The notes beneath the pieces are model-generated. The model made no database searches, had not been told where the DNA came from, and worked only from the letters and a program-made list of their open reading frames with translations. From CAZDBA01 sp964503615 (GTDB lineage Bacteria > Planctomycetota > Planctomycetia > Pirellulales > Pirellulaceae), in contig CAZDBA010000023.1 of NCBI GenBank assembly GCA_964503615.1, positions 1 through 39,307 of the forward strand: a stretch of DNA of 39,307 bases. The letters run 5' to 3'. How positions within the stretch are numbered: the stretch's first letter is position 1; each line of letters opens with the position of its first letter. Of the stretch, positions 8,827 through 17,599 are shown one piece after another. Position numbers and translations under genes: made by a program.

Positions 8827-8836
8827 TCCAATAAAA

Positions 8837-9031
8837 ATGACAGCCTCTTCGCAAAAGGCGACAGTCCGTAATCGTTACCCAAACAAGGCCATGCCAGAAA
8901 CACCAGTCAAAGAACCGGAAACCAAACCGAAGCCCAAGACTCCTCCGCCGGCGCCTAAGCCGGAATCGAATCCGTTTGAACCGGACTGGCCAGAAACTCG
9001 GCCCGCGCCGCAACCGAAAGCGGCAATCTAA
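8837..9031 (+). CDS. small proline/lysine-rich protein, unknown function
   Basis: The product has 64 residues from ATG 8837 and is very rich in Pro, Lys and Glu, including PETPVKEPETKPKPKTPPP. It has no hydrophobic segment and is probably disordered. Its stop codon ends one base before the ATG of the next gene, which suggests translational coupling and supports it being real. I see no clear ribosome site upstream, and the composition could also arise by chance, so confidence is moderate. Confidence 0.45.
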   Translation: MTASSQKATVRNRYPNKAMPETPVKEPETKPKPKTPPPAPKPESNPFEPDWPETRPAPQPKAAI

Positions 9032-9032
9032 A

Positions 9033-10034
9033 ATGCGTGGACCGGCGGCAGGTCATCCGAGTGATGGTGATCCCAACACAAACATCCCTCAGCAGATCAA
9101 CAAACGACTGACTTTGAATTTGTTGATCCAAGGCGCCGCTGCGCATACGTTTATAACTGCCAGCCACCTCGCCAAAAACGAATTGGAAGCAATCCACCCA
9201 GGACTGACTGAGCTGTATGATCGGTTCGCGATAAGTGGTCAGTTGAATTACTGTATCGGCGACAACGCGCTGATGTTTGGCCGCCCCAACCGATTCTGGG
9301 GCATGCTTCCCTTTCCGCAGAAACCTTTCAAGAACCATCCGTTGATGTCCAAGTACGGTAACAAACTGGCGACTTGGGCCACCAAACGTCTTCGCAAACA
9401 AGCCAAAGAGAAAAACCTCCGTACGATGAGGGTTCTGCACTGGTGTCAATTCATCAAAATTATGACCGAAGTCAACCGTGTCGAGACCGGTTACCATAGC
9501 GAGCTCAGCCAAATCGCTGTCCGAATCGTTTCCGAGATGTGGCAGATTCCCGAAGACCGATTGGATGGTCAGATCACTCGTGCTGTTGCTTTCGGGAATT
9601 TACAAAGACCGAGAACGTTACTGGGCAAATTATGCCGGACAGGAGTGATCGGTTATGGAGGCGTCGAGCGAGATGAGGGCCGTTTCAATGTCAAAGCCCG
9701 CGCATGGGTCTTTCCCATTTTGGTGCATGAGTTGGTCAAAGGTACATTGGAGTTGATTTGTCTTCACGGCCTGAATCATCTTGAAGAACCGATCTACCGG
9801 GCGGTAATTGACGAAGCGGATCAGCTTGAATACGAGGCGTGGTTGCTTCAAGCCGGTCCGGAGATGTGGCGAAAATTCATTGCCGCGGCACCACGTAATC
9901 AGACCCTTGCAGAAACTATCATGCGAATCGCAAAACTTGATCCGATCCCGCTCGACGAATTGATGATTCAGGTAATCGAAGACCCCAACCGAGCCACCGA
10001 CACGATGGTCAACCTAGGCGAGACAAGTCCGTAA
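9033..10034 (+). CDS. cytoplasmic protein of unknown function, planctomycete-type
   Basis: The protein has 333 residues from ATG 9033 (MRGPAAGHPSDG). An in-frame ATG 19 codons earlier would overlap the small upstream gene. It is mainly alpha-helical with no signal peptide. Landmarks are 'INKRLTLNLLIQGAAAHTFITASHLAKNELE', a basic stretch KRLRKQAKEKNLRTMR, 'WVFPILVHELVKGTLELICLHGL' and a C-terminal 'LDELMIQVIEDPN'. I cannot match it to a named family. The two histidines in the first helix and the HELVKG segment are possible functional residues, but HELVK is not an HExxH metallopeptidase motif. Confidence 0.65.
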   Translation: MRGPAAGHPSDGDPNTNIPQQINKRLTLNLLIQGAAAHTFITASHLAKNELEAIHPGLTELYDRFAISGQLNYCIGDNALMFGRPNRFWGMLPFPQKPFKNHPLMSKYGNKLATWATKRLRKQAKEKNLRTMRVLHWCQFIKIMTEVNRVETGYHSELSQIAVRIVSEMWQIPEDRLDGQITRAVAFGNLQRPRTLLGKLCRTGVIGYGGVERDEGRFNVKARAWVFPILVHELVKGTLELICLHGLNHLEEPIYRAVIDEADQLEYEAWLLQAGPEMWRKFIAAAPRNQTLAETIMRIAKLDPIPLDELMIQVIEDPNRATDTMVNLGETSP

Positions 10035-10335
10035 TTACCAAGTTTACCTTACAACTTGATCTCGAATTCCAGATCAATTTCACGCGATCGATTGTGCTAT
10101 CAGAAAATTACTCGGGTAAAACCGCCATTTTTTGTTCGATGCTTGCATTTCGGGCCAGCAAAAAACGATGCGGCACGAGACGTAGGATTCTGCTACCTTT
10201 CCCGTCCCAATTGGGATATCGAAAAATATTTGAAAACGGATCGTAAGGAATAGGGTTATTCTACGTCGGTAACGACGAACGGGCTTTGCCCAAAAATTGA
10301 ATCTGTTCTCAAAAATACTATGGAAGGTAATTGAG
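10035..10335. other. intergenic region upstream of lipoprotein gene
   Basis: These 301 bases hold no supported gene. A perfect 12-base palindrome TCCCAATTGGGA lies at 10205-10216 and could be an operator. GGAAGG, about nine bases before the ATG at 10336, is a good ribosome site. Confidence 0.4.
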
Positions 10336-10530
10336 ATGAAGTTTTGTTCTGCCGCAGCGTTGGTCCTTTTTTGTTTAAGTCTATTTGCGGCATCTGGTTG
10401 TCGAGGACCGGCCGGTAATTCGTCGCCCGCTTTTAACTCAGGCTCAGACAGTCGCACCGCCGCACCAACTGGCTCCACTAGCCGCCAATACCAAAGCTAC
10501 CCAAGCGGAGGCGGTTCTGGCTCACGATAA
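10336..10530 (+). CDS. small secreted lipoprotein, Ser/Gly-rich
   Basis: The product has 64 residues. A signal peptide (KFCSAAALVLFCLSLFAASGC) ends in a lipobox with the lipidated cysteine at residue 22. The mature part is short, disordered and rich in Ser, Gly, Pro and Thr, ending SGGGSGSR. I start at ATG 10336 because GGAAGG lies about nine bases upstream and the signal peptide begins there. Tiny lipoproteins of this type are frequent in planctomycetes and have no known function. Confidence 0.65.
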   Translation: MKFCSAAALVLFCLSLFAASGCRGPAGNSSPAFNSGSDSRTAAPTGSTSRQYQSYPSGGGSGSR

Positions 10531-10664
10531 TAATTCAGTTTCGTTTTTCAGGCCTAAAATAAATTTAGGAAATAGCTGCCTTCTTTCCAGCGAGCTACAA
10601 GCCCGAAAAACTGAGCGATCATGTCGCTTGAGTTGCCCAGCCAACAGATCTTCTCTCCCAGCTC

Positions 10665-10701
10665 GATCTTTCGCGCGTATGAATCCAGCGCGCGAGAGAT
10701 C
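10665..10701. terminator. strong hairpin between convergent genes, possible terminator
   Basis: GATCTTTCGCGCG and CGCGCGAGAGATC pair over about 12 of 13 positions around an 11-base loop. It lies between the lipoprotein gene and ilvA, which converge, about 23 bases past the ilvA stop. It lacks a T run on either side, so it may be a bidirectional 3'-end hairpin rather than a true intrinsic terminator. Confidence 0.35.
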
Positions 10702-10723
10702 GACTATGGTGAGCTAGGCGTTC

Positions 10724-12226
10724 CTAAAACCCGATTCCGCCGCCCAGTAGTCGGGCTGCGTTTACTTCGGTGTGTTTGAATTGGAATCTATCCAGGATCT
10801 CGAAGAACTCTTTACGGTTTTCTTCCGATTGGAACTCGAAACCGATTAACGCGCGGCCGCTTGATTGGCCGGACTCTTGATAATTGAAGTAGCAGATGCT
10901 GGTTAACGAACTACATTTCCGCATCATCTCTCGCAATGCGCCGGGACGGTCGGGAAAGTCGATTTGTAAAAAGCACGGACTCGTAGTGAGCTCGGGTTGA
11001 AAAGGGATCACGCGATAGGCAACCGTTTCTTCGCCGGTGACTTCTAAAGCCTGAATTTCGGATGATTGGATTCGAGAGGAGAATTGATCCAATTCGCCTT
11101 GGGTTCCATTGAAACCAAGGACGGGTGAAGCACAGTCGTGCGATGTCTTGCCATACTGAAAGTCAACAATGTTGATGCCGTCCATCAGTTGATCCAACAA
11201 ACCGATCAACGAGCCGTTCTTTTCGGAGATTTCGAATTGATAGTAACATCGAGTGGGCTGGGTCAATCGACTGCGACGGGCGATAATCGGAATCGTCAGA
11301 AAATCGGTGTTCGAACCCGAAGTAACGACGACCACCTTGTGACTTTTGTCATGGTTTCGAGTTAAAGCTCCTGCAAGCGCGATTGCGCCCGAGGGCTCGG
11401 TGATCAACCGTTTCTCTTCCCAAGTCAACTGAATCGCGCGGCAAACCTGATCGTTCGTGACCACAATGATCTCATCCAGGTTATCGCGGCAGAACTCAAA
11501 GGTGTGTACGCCAGGGCAAGCTACCGCGGTACCGTCGCAAAAGCGGCTTACATTCTCGAGTGTAATTCGCTTTCCAGCTTCGATCGACTGCCGCATCGAG
11601 TCTTGCTCTTCGACTTCGACACCGATAACGCGGACGTGCGGCGCGACATGTTTGACGAATGCAGAAACGCCACTGGCCAGTCCGCCACCCCCAACGGGAA
11701 CGTAGATATACTGGACATCGGGAACTTGATCCATAATCTCCACGCCCACGGTCGCTTGGCCAGCGATGACCAGTGGGTCGTCAAACGGCGAAAGGACAGT
11801 AGCGCAGACTTCGATCGCGTACTCTTTCGCGCTGACTTGAGATTCATCAAACGAGTCACCGATCAGCATGATGCGGACATTGTTCCCGCCGTGTCGCATG
11901 ACCGATTTTTGTTTTAACAACGGAGTCGAGGTAGGCATGAAAATGGTGGCTTGCATGTCCAATTGGCGGGCCGCTGCAGCAACGCCTTGAGCATGGTTGC
12001 CTGCGCTCGTGGTGACGCAAGGTCCTTCGTAGCCCGATTCTTTCAGCCGCACCATTTTGTTGAACGCTCCCCGCCATTTGTAGGAATGGATCTTGGATGC
12101 GTCCTCGCGCTTGAGGTGGATGGTTGCTCCACCTCTCATGTCCATAACGTCGATCGGAGTGATTGCATCCAGCTGGTATACCGTTTTTACAGCGCGGGCA
12201 ATTTCGTCTTGGATCGACTGGGTCAT
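10724..12226 (-). CDS. ilvA: threonine ammonia-lyase (threonine deaminase), biosynthetic
   Basis: The enzyme deaminates threonine to 2-oxobutanoate, the first step to isoleucine. It has 500 residues. The PLP-fold catalytic domain has the Schiff-base lysine K50 in HSYKWRGAFNK, the SAGNHAQGVA segment, the phosphate-binding loop PVGGGGLASG and a late TSGSNTDF. From about residue 330, two ACT-like regulatory units follow ('YYQFEISEKNGSLIGLLDQL' and 'FLQIDFPDRPGALREMM'), matching the long, isoleucine-inhibited form. It is the last gene of the ilvDBNCA run. It lies 125 bases after ilvC with a hairpin between, so its level may differ from the rest of the operon. Confidence 0.95.
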   Translation of the reverse strand: MTQSIQDEIARAVKTVYQLDAITPIDVMDMRGGATIHLKREDASKIHSYKWRGAFNKMVRLKESGYEGPCVTTSAGNHAQGVAAAARQLDMQATIFMPTSTPLLKQKSVMRHGGNNVRIMLIGDSFDESQVSAKEYAIEVCATVLSPFDDPLVIAGQATVGVEIMDQVPDVQYIYVPVGGGGLASGVSAFVKHVAPHVRVIGVEVEEQDSMRQSIEAGKRITLENVSRFCDGTAVACPGVHTFEFCRDNLDEIIVVTNDQVCRAIQLTWEEKRLITEPSGAIALAGALTRNHDKSHKVVVVTSGSNTDFLTIPIIARRSRLTQPTRCYYQFEISEKNGSLIGLLDQLMDGINIVDFQYGKTSHDCASPVLGFNGTQGELDQFSSRIQSSEIQALEVTGEETVAYRVIPFQPELTTSPCFLQIDFPDRPGALREMMRKCSSLTSICYFNYQESGQSSGRALIGFEFQSEENRKEFFEILDRFQFKHTEVNAARLLGGGIGF

Positions 12227-12263
12227 AAGGAATTTTTGGGTAGGCAGTCGTGTTTAGTGGAAA

Positions 12264-12306
12264 AAGATATGAGTCCCCGAGGAAACGTTTCGCAGCGGGG
12301 ACTCAT
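12264..12306 (-). terminator. hairpin with U-rich tail between ilvC and ilvA
   Basis: A perfect 11-bp stem (12269-12279 with 12296-12306, ATGAGTCCCCG/CGGGGACTCAT) is followed on the minus strand by ATCTTTTTCC. This is an intrinsic-terminator shape 45 bases after the ilvC stop. It may end part of the transcripts before ilvA, or stabilise the ilvC message. Confidence 0.6.
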
Positions 12307-12351
12307 CACTTTGTTCACTACACAGAACAGCGCGTCATTCTGTTGAACAAA

Positions 12352-13398
12352 CTAGTTTCGTTCAGGGCGAAGCTTGCGAACCGTTGCGCCTGCTTGCCAC
12401 ATTTCAGAATCGCGGAGTTCGGCGAGTTCTTCTTCCAGCTTTTTGCGGTACTCGGGATCGGCGTTCTTTTCGATCACGCGCTCTGCTTCGGCTCCGCTGG
12501 AAACCTGTTGATACAGATCGTCGAAAACAGGTGCAACCGCGTCGCGGAATTTGTGACGCCAGTCGAGGGCACCCCGTTGGGCAGTCGTGCTACAGTTAGC
12601 GTACATCCAATCCATGCCGTTTTCCGCCACCAAAGGCATCAAGCTTTGCGTCAGCTCTTCGACCGTTTCATTGAACGCTTCAGAGGGAGAGTGCCCATTT
12701 TTGCGAAGCGCGTTGTATTGAGCTTCGAAGACGCCTTGCAGCGCACCCATCAGGATTCCACGCTCACCAGTAAGGTCAGAGTAAACTTCTTTTTCGAAAT
12801 TGGTTTCGAACAGGTAACCGGATCCGACGCCGATTCCCAAAGCGACCACGCGCTCGTGTGCACGTCCTGTGGCGTCCTGGAAAATAGCGTAGCTGGAGTT
12901 GAGGCCCTTACCGGCTTGGAACATGCGACGAAGCGAAGTTCCAGAACCCTTAGGCGCGATCAAGATCACGTCCACATTTTCAGGAGGGATAATGCCAGTT
13001 TTTTCTTTGTAAGTTACACCAAAACCGTGAGAGAAATACAGCGCGTCGCCTTCGTTAAGGTTCGCTTTGATCGTGTCCCACTGAGCGATTTGGCCAGCGT
13101 CAGACAGAAGGTACTGAATGACGGTCGCGCGTTGTGCTGCTTCTTCGATTGGAAACAGAGTCTCGCCCGGGACCCAACCATCGGCGACCGCTTTGTCCCA
13201 GCTCTTTGAGTCTTTACGTTGACCGATGATTACGTTGAATCCGTTGTCTTTCAGGTTCAGTGATTGTCCAGGCCCCTGTACGCCATATCCGATCACGGCG
13301 ATCGTTTCGTCTTTGAGAACTTCACGAGCTTTGTCTAGTGGGAATTCTTCACGGGTAACGACGTTTTCAATTGTGCCGCCAAAATCAAGTTGAGCCAT
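12352..13398 (-). CDS. ilvC: ketol-acid reductoisomerase (NADP+), Bacteroidota/fungal-like type
   Basis: The enzyme isomerises and reduces acetolactate or acetohydroxybutyrate to the dihydroxy acid. It has 348 residues. The Rossmann motif is GYGVQGPGQ (residues 37-45), followed by 'NLKDNGFNVIIGQRKDSKSW', and FSHGFG and APKGSGTSLR follow. The Mg-binding knotted C-terminal domain has DLTGERGILMG and 'GHSPSEAFNETVEELTQSL'. The C-terminus ends RKLRPERN. The insertion 'RKDSKSWDKAVADGWVPGE' and the end 'LRDSEMWQAGATVRKLRPE' resemble, from memory, yeast Ilv5 and Bacteroides IlvC more than the usual short enzyme of most bacteria. The gene lies 74 bases after ilvN. Confidence 0.95.
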   Translation of the reverse strand: MAQLDFGGTIENVVTREEFPLDKAREVLKDETIAVIGYGVQGPGQSLNLKDNGFNVIIGQRKDSKSWDKAVADGWVPGETLFPIEEAAQRATVIQYLLSDAGQIAQWDTIKANLNEGDALYFSHGFGVTYKEKTGIIPPENVDVILIAPKGSGTSLRRMFQAGKGLNSSYAIFQDATGRAHERVVALGIGVGSGYLFETNFEKEVYSDLTGERGILMGALQGVFEAQYNALRKNGHSPSEAFNETVEELTQSLMPLVAENGMDWMYANCSTTAQRGALDWRHKFRDAVAPVFDDLYQQVSSGAEAERVIEKNADPEYRKKLEEELAELRDSEMWQAGATVRKLRPERN

Positions 13399-13472
13399 GG
13401 TTTATGAGCCTTTATGAGAGGGTTATTAGTTGTTTTAAGTTTGATTTGTAAAGTTAAAATTAATTGTGGTTG

Positions 13473-14003
13473 CTAGTTTGCGGTGGCGAGTTTTAACTCT
13501 TCCAGCACGTGACGCAGCTGCTTCATCGGTTTGGCAATCGCGACTCGGCCGGACTGAACAAACTCAAGGATGCCGTATTGATCGAGGTCGTCGTACAACG
13601 CCTTAATCTGTTCAGGCGTACCGACTTTTTCCACAACCATATAGTCGGGTTCGATCGCGATCACTCGCGCGTGATGGTTCATGATGACCCGCTGATCAGG
13701 TTTTTCGCCAAGATTCTTCGTGGCCACCTTTAACAGTGCGAGTTCTTGATAAACGATCTGGTCCTCGTTGTAATAAAGCACGGTAAAGACTTCGATATGC
13801 TTTTCCAGTGCGGTGACGAGTTTGCGGACGTTATCTTCTTCCAGTTTTACGGTGATCGTGTAGCGGGAGATGCCCGGTTCTTCACACTTGCAAACGGTCA
13901 AACTTTCGATGTTGATATGACGCTTGGTGAACGCAGTGGTAACGCGATGAAGCATACCCGCTTTGTCGGCACTGAAGACGACGATGGTAAAATCTTGTTT
14001 CAT
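13473..14003 (-). CDS. ilvN: acetolactate synthase small (regulatory) subunit
   Basis: This is the regulatory partner of IlvB, giving the synthase valine sensitivity and full activity. It has 176 residues. The N-terminal ACT domain (about 1-75) reads 'FTIVVFSADKAGMLHRVTTAF' with the family-typical 'RHINIESLTV'. The second half has the ALS-small-subunit C-terminal fold: 'QELALLKVATKNLG', then 'HHARVIAIEPDYMVVEKVG', closing with QSGRVAIAKP. Length is typical of the family. It sits 70 bases after ilvB in the same orientation. Confidence 0.95.
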   Translation of the reverse strand: MKQDFTIVVFSADKAGMLHRVTTAFTKRHINIESLTVCKCEEPGISRYTITVKLEEDNVRKLVTALEKHIEVFTVLYYNEDQIVYQELALLKVATKNLGEKPDQRVIMNHHARVIAIEPDYMVVEKVGTPEQIKALYDDLDQYGILEFVQSGRVAIAKPMKQLRHVLEELKLATAN

Positions 14004-14073
14004 TGTGATTCCTTGATGTTTTTGTTGGGTCGGTTTGATGGCTATGGAAAAAGTCGAACTTTGGTGAAGACCT

Positions 14074-15807
14074 TTATTCCAAACGAATGTCAGCGACCGC
14101 AGCTCCAGCGGGGACCATGGGAAAGACGTTGTTCTCTTTACCGACCATGACTTCGAGCAAATATGCGCCGTCGTAATCCATCATTGTTTTTAGTGCCGCT
14201 TTGAGATCGGAACGGGCTTCGATTTTCTGGCACTCGATTCCAAACCCTTGACTGATCAGTTGGAAGTCAGGATTGACCATCTCCGTTGAGGCGTAACGCT
14301 TGTCAAAGAACAATTGTTGCCACTGACGAACCATGCCAAGGAATTCGTTGTTTAAAAGCAGGATTTTCACACCGACGTTATTTTGCAAAATGACACCCAA
14401 CTCCTGGATCGTCATTTGAAAGCCACCGTCGCCCAGAACCGCGATCACGTCACGCTCGGGAGCACCCATTTTGGCTCCGATTGCCGCGGGTAATCCGAAA
14501 CCCATCGTTCCCAGACCGCCTGAGGTGATGTTGCTTTTCGTCTTGTTAAAGTGAGCGTAACGACAAGCAACCATTTGGTGCTGGCCAACGTCAGTCACGA
14601 TTACCGCATCGCCGTTAGTCAGCTCGTTCAATTCCCGAATAACCTCCCCCATCGACATTTGATCGCTGGTTGGGTGAAGTTCGGCGTTGATCACTTTTTC
14701 ATATTCGATCTTGTCACACTCTTTGAACCGCTGGTGCCACTCTTCGTGCTTGTTTTGGTTGACCATTGGCAGCAATGCGGTGAGTGCGTCTTTGGCGTCG
14801 CCAAGAACTCCGATATCGACAGGAACGTTCTTGTTGATTTCGGCTTTGTCCAATTCGATGTGAATGATCTTGGCTTGCTTTGCGTATTTTTCCAGGTTGC
14901 CCGTCACTCGGTCATCGAAACGCATACCGACGGCGATCAACACGTCGCATTCGTTGGTCATTACGTTCGGTCCGTAATTACCATGCATTCCGAGCATGCC
15001 TACGTTCAGTGGATGGTCGGTGGGCATGGCGGACAAGCCCATGATGGTCCACGCGGCAGGGATGCCCGTTTTTTCAATAAACGAAGTTAGTTCCGCTTCG
15101 GCTTCGGACAAGATGACGCCTTGCCCGAACAGCAGGTAGGGTTTCTTGGCGTTGTTGATCAACTCAGCCGCTTCTGCCAGTACGGCTGGATCGAGCTGAG
15201 GTTTTCGAACGTAGCTATCGATGTGCGTGCATTTTTCGTATGCGAAATCGAACTTGCCGAACTGAGCGTTCTTGGTGATGTCGATGACAACAGGGCCAGG
15301 TCGCCCGGTGTTGGCGATATGGAACGCTTTGGCAAAGACCTCAGGAATTTCGGCCGCATCAGTGACTTGGTAACTCCACTTGGTCACAGGCATGGTGATT
15401 CCCATTACGTCTGTTTCCTGAAAGGCGTCGCTGCCTAACAGGTGTTTGGGAACTTGGCCGGTGATACAAACCATCGGAGTGCTGTCGATCATTGCGTCGG
15501 CAATACCTGTTACGAGGTTGGTTGCTCCGGGGCCAGAGGTGGCGATGCAGACGCCCGTTTGACCAGTGACCCGAGCAAAGCCTTGAGCGGCGTGGGTTGC
15601 GCCTTGTTCGTGGCGAACGAGAACGTGTTCGATTTGATCGGCGTATTTATAGAGCTCGTCGTAGACCGGCATAATCGCGCCGCCAGGATAGCCGTACATC
15701 AGTTTGACTCCTTCGGCGATCAGGCACCGCACAACGGCTTCGCAACCGGTGATATTTTCGGTGGTTTTGTTGGGCTTGGTAGTCGGTTGGGCTGTCGAGG
15801 TCGACAT
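14074..15807 (-). CDS. ilvB: acetolactate synthase large (catalytic) subunit
   Basis: This ThDP/FAD enzyme condenses pyruvate with pyruvate or 2-oxobutanoate, the first common step to valine and isoleucine. It has 577 residues. The opening CEAVVRCLIAEGVKLMYGYPGG leads to the ThDP-activating glutamate E67 in VRHEQGATHAA. The middle FAD-binding-type domain includes LLFGQGVILS and 'VGMRFDDRVTG'. The C-terminal ThDP motif runs from GDGGFQMTIQEL to LLLNNEFLGMVRQWQ, the usual GDG...NN pattern. It is encoded 48 bases after ilvD and 70 bases before ilvN. Confidence 0.95.
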   Translation of the reverse strand: MSTSTAQPTTKPNKTTENITGCEAVVRCLIAEGVKLMYGYPGGAIMPVYDELYKYADQIEHVLVRHEQGATHAAQGFARVTGQTGVCIATSGPGATNLVTGIADAMIDSTPMVCITGQVPKHLLGSDAFQETDVMGITMPVTKWSYQVTDAAEIPEVFAKAFHIANTGRPGPVVIDITKNAQFGKFDFAYEKCTHIDSYVRKPQLDPAVLAEAAELINNAKKPYLLFGQGVILSEAEAELTSFIEKTGIPAAWTIMGLSAMPTDHPLNVGMLGMHGNYGPNVMTNECDVLIAVGMRFDDRVTGNLEKYAKQAKIIHIELDKAEINKNVPVDIGVLGDAKDALTALLPMVNQNKHEEWHQRFKECDKIEYEKVINAELHPTSDQMSMGEVIRELNELTNGDAVIVTDVGQHQMVACRYAHFNKTKSNITSGGLGTMGFGLPAAIGAKMGAPERDVIAVLGDGGFQMTIQELGVILQNNVGVKILLLNNEFLGMVRQWQQLFFDKRYASTEMVNPDFQLISQGFGIECQKIEARSDLKAALKTMMDYDGAYLLEVMVGKENNVFPMVPAGAAVADIRLE

Positions 15808-15855
15808 AGCTAAGATCCTACGTAAGTCAGTTGATAAAAAATCGAAAAGTCAGTT

Positions 15856-17511
15856 CTATTGTTCAGAGTCCCAGACGCTGGTCGTAGCACCAAGCGAAGC
15901 AGATGCAACGTTCTTGGCGAATCGGGCCAGCACACCCTGTTTGTATTTCGGCTGCGGCGCGGTCCATTCGGCTCGACGAGCTTCGAGGTCTGCGTCAACG
16001 TTCAGTGTTCGGTTGGGGACGTCGATCGTGATTTCATCGCCGTCACGGATCAATCCAATCGGACCACCGCGAGCCGCTTCGGGAGCGACATGTCCGATCA
16101 TCATTCCGTGAGTGGCTCCACTGAATCGACCATCGGTCATCAACGCGACCTCTTGGCCCAAACCGGCTCCGATGATTGCGGCGCTAACGGCCAACATCTC
16201 TCGCATGCCAGGTCCACCGGCGGGGCCTTCGTTGCGGATGACGATCACTTCGCCCGGTTTGATGCGATCGTTCATGATCTCGTTAAAACACGCTTCTTCG
16301 CTCTCGAAAACGCGAGCAGGTCCGACAAAGGTGGTGATCTTTTCCGGTGGCAACTTCATCACGCAACCTTCCGGAGCCAACGTGCCTCGCAAGATCGCCA
16401 AGTGGCCGGCCGGTTTGATTGGATTGTCCAAAGGACGAACGACTTGTTGTTCTTTCGTCTCTTGCGCGGCGTCAGCTTCTTCGAAGATGGTACGGCCGGA
16501 AACGGTAGGTGAGTCGTTCAGTTGTCCATGTTCTTTCAACCGGTTTGCGACCACCGGGATTCCGCCGGAGTCATGAAGATCTTTGGAAAGAAAGCGACCG
16601 GTCGGCTTGAGATCGGCCAAGACCGGAACGATCCGGCTGATCCGATCAAAGTCATCGATCGAGACATCCAATTGAGCTTCGCGCGCGATCGCCAACAAGT
16701 GCAGAACCGCGTTGGTTGAACCGCCAGTGGCAATGACCGAAGCGATCGCGTTTTCGACGGAGCCGCGTGTAATGATTTGCCGAGCGGTGAGGTTCGCTTT
16801 GAACAACTCCATGATCATCGGCCCGATTTGGCTAAGCTGCTCAGTCCGTTTTGGATCCAAGGCTGGAATACCGTTGAGCATTGGCGAGATCCCGAGCAGT
16901 GCCGCCGCAGTCGACATCGTGTTGGCAGTGAATTGTCCACCGCAAGCACCGGCACCGGGGCAGGCTTCTTTTTCGATTCGATTTAGTTCGTCGTCGTCGA
17001 TCGTTTCGCGGGCATGAGCTCCGACCGCTTCGAAAACGTCCTGGATCGACATGTCGGCGTTCTCACCACCGGGATCGATCGAACCACCGTAAACCATCAA
17101 TGAGGGCAAGTTCATCCTGGCCAAAGCCTGGACCGTTCCGGCGACCGTTTTATCACAGCCAGAAATTGCGACGATACCGTCCAATTGGTGACCGGTGATT
17201 GCCAACTCGATCGAGTCCGCCGTCAACTCCCGGCTGACCAGTGAACAACGCATCCCTTCGGTGCCCATCGAAATACCGTCAGACACGACGATCGAATTGA
17301 ACTCGAACGGGATTCCGCCAGCCGCGCGGATCGACTTTTTGATTTCCGCAGCCGTTTCACGAAGATGGATGTTGCAAGGTGTAATCTCGGACCACGTGTT
17401 GGTAACGCCGATAAAAGGCTTTTTAAAGTCTTCATCGCCCAAGCCGGTTGCACGTAACATCGAGCGAGCGGGGGCACGATCGAAACCTTGTTTAATTGCG
17501 TCACTTCTCAT
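15856..17511 (-). CDS. ilvD: dihydroxy-acid dehydratase
   Basis: The enzyme dehydrates dihydroxy acids to the 2-oxo acids of valine and isoleucine. It has about 551 residues. I start at ATG 17511 (MRSDAIKQGFDRAPARSML); a TTG 15 bases earlier lies closer to the terminator U-run. Three conserved cysteines fit an iron-sulfur cluster: C46 (TPCNIH), C119 (SGCDKT) and C190 (GACGGQFTANTM). Also typical are VSDGISMGTEGMR, ATGGSTNAVLH, 'NEGPAGGPGMREML' and TDGRFSG. It is the first gene of the ilv operon and carries a leader with attenuator parts directly upstream. Confidence 0.95.
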   Translation of the reverse strand: MRSDAIKQGFDRAPARSMLRATGLGDEDFKKPFIGVTNTWSEITPCNIHLRETAAEIKKSIRAAGGIPFEFNSIVVSDGISMGTEGMRCSLVSRELTADSIELAITGHQLDGIVAISGCDKTVAGTVQALARMNLPSLMVYGGSIDPGGENADMSIQDVFEAVGAHARETIDDDELNRIEKEACPGAGACGGQFTANTMSTAAALLGISPMLNGIPALDPKRTEQLSQIGPMIMELFKANLTARQIITRGSVENAIASVIATGGSTNAVLHLLAIAREAQLDVSIDDFDRISRIVPVLADLKPTGRFLSKDLHDSGGIPVVANRLKEHGQLNDSPTVSGRTIFEEADAAQETKEQQVVRPLDNPIKPAGHLAILRGTLAPEGCVMKLPPEKITTFVGPARVFESEEACFNEIMNDRIKPGEVIVIRNEGPAGGPGMREMLAVSAAIIGAGLGQEVALMTDGRFSGATHGMMIGHVAPEAARGGPIGLIRDGDEITIDVPNRTLNVDADLEARRAEWTAPQPKYKQGVLARFAKNVASASLGATTSVWDSEQ

Positions 17512-17524
17512 TTTGTTATTCCAC

Positions 17525-17554
17525 AAAAAAAGCCATCCCTTTTGGAACGGCTTT
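17525..17554 (-). terminator. ilv leader attenuator (terminator hairpin)
   Basis: Read on the minus strand, 17554-17544 (AAAGCCGUUCC) pairs with 17539-17529 (GGGAUGGCUUU): eleven pairs, two of them wobbles, around an AAAA loop. It is followed by UUUU, a run of seven T counting those in the stem. It lies 13 bases before the ilvD ATG, where a simple upstream terminator would silence the operon. That position argues that it is a regulated attenuator. Confidence 0.8.
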
Positions 17555-17599
17555 GAAAGTTGTTTAGGTTATGTACCTGAATTTCTAAGCCGTTCCAAA
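17541..17599 (-). promoter_or_regulatory. ilv leader antiterminator arms
   Basis: Arm A (17599-17587, TTTGGAACGGCTT) and arm B (17553-17541, AAGCCGTTCCAAA) are a perfect 13-base inverted repeat enclosing a 33-base loop that holds a small nested AGGT/ACCT stem. Arm B overlaps the 5' half of the terminator (17554-17544), so A-B pairing and terminator formation exclude each other. Arm A coincides with the last codons of the leader peptide. Confidence 0.75.

Noticed and set aside
12250..13209. A 319-codon plus-strand open frame opposite ilvC
   Set aside because: It is the shadow of the well-conserved ilvC, with no ribosome site and implausible composition.
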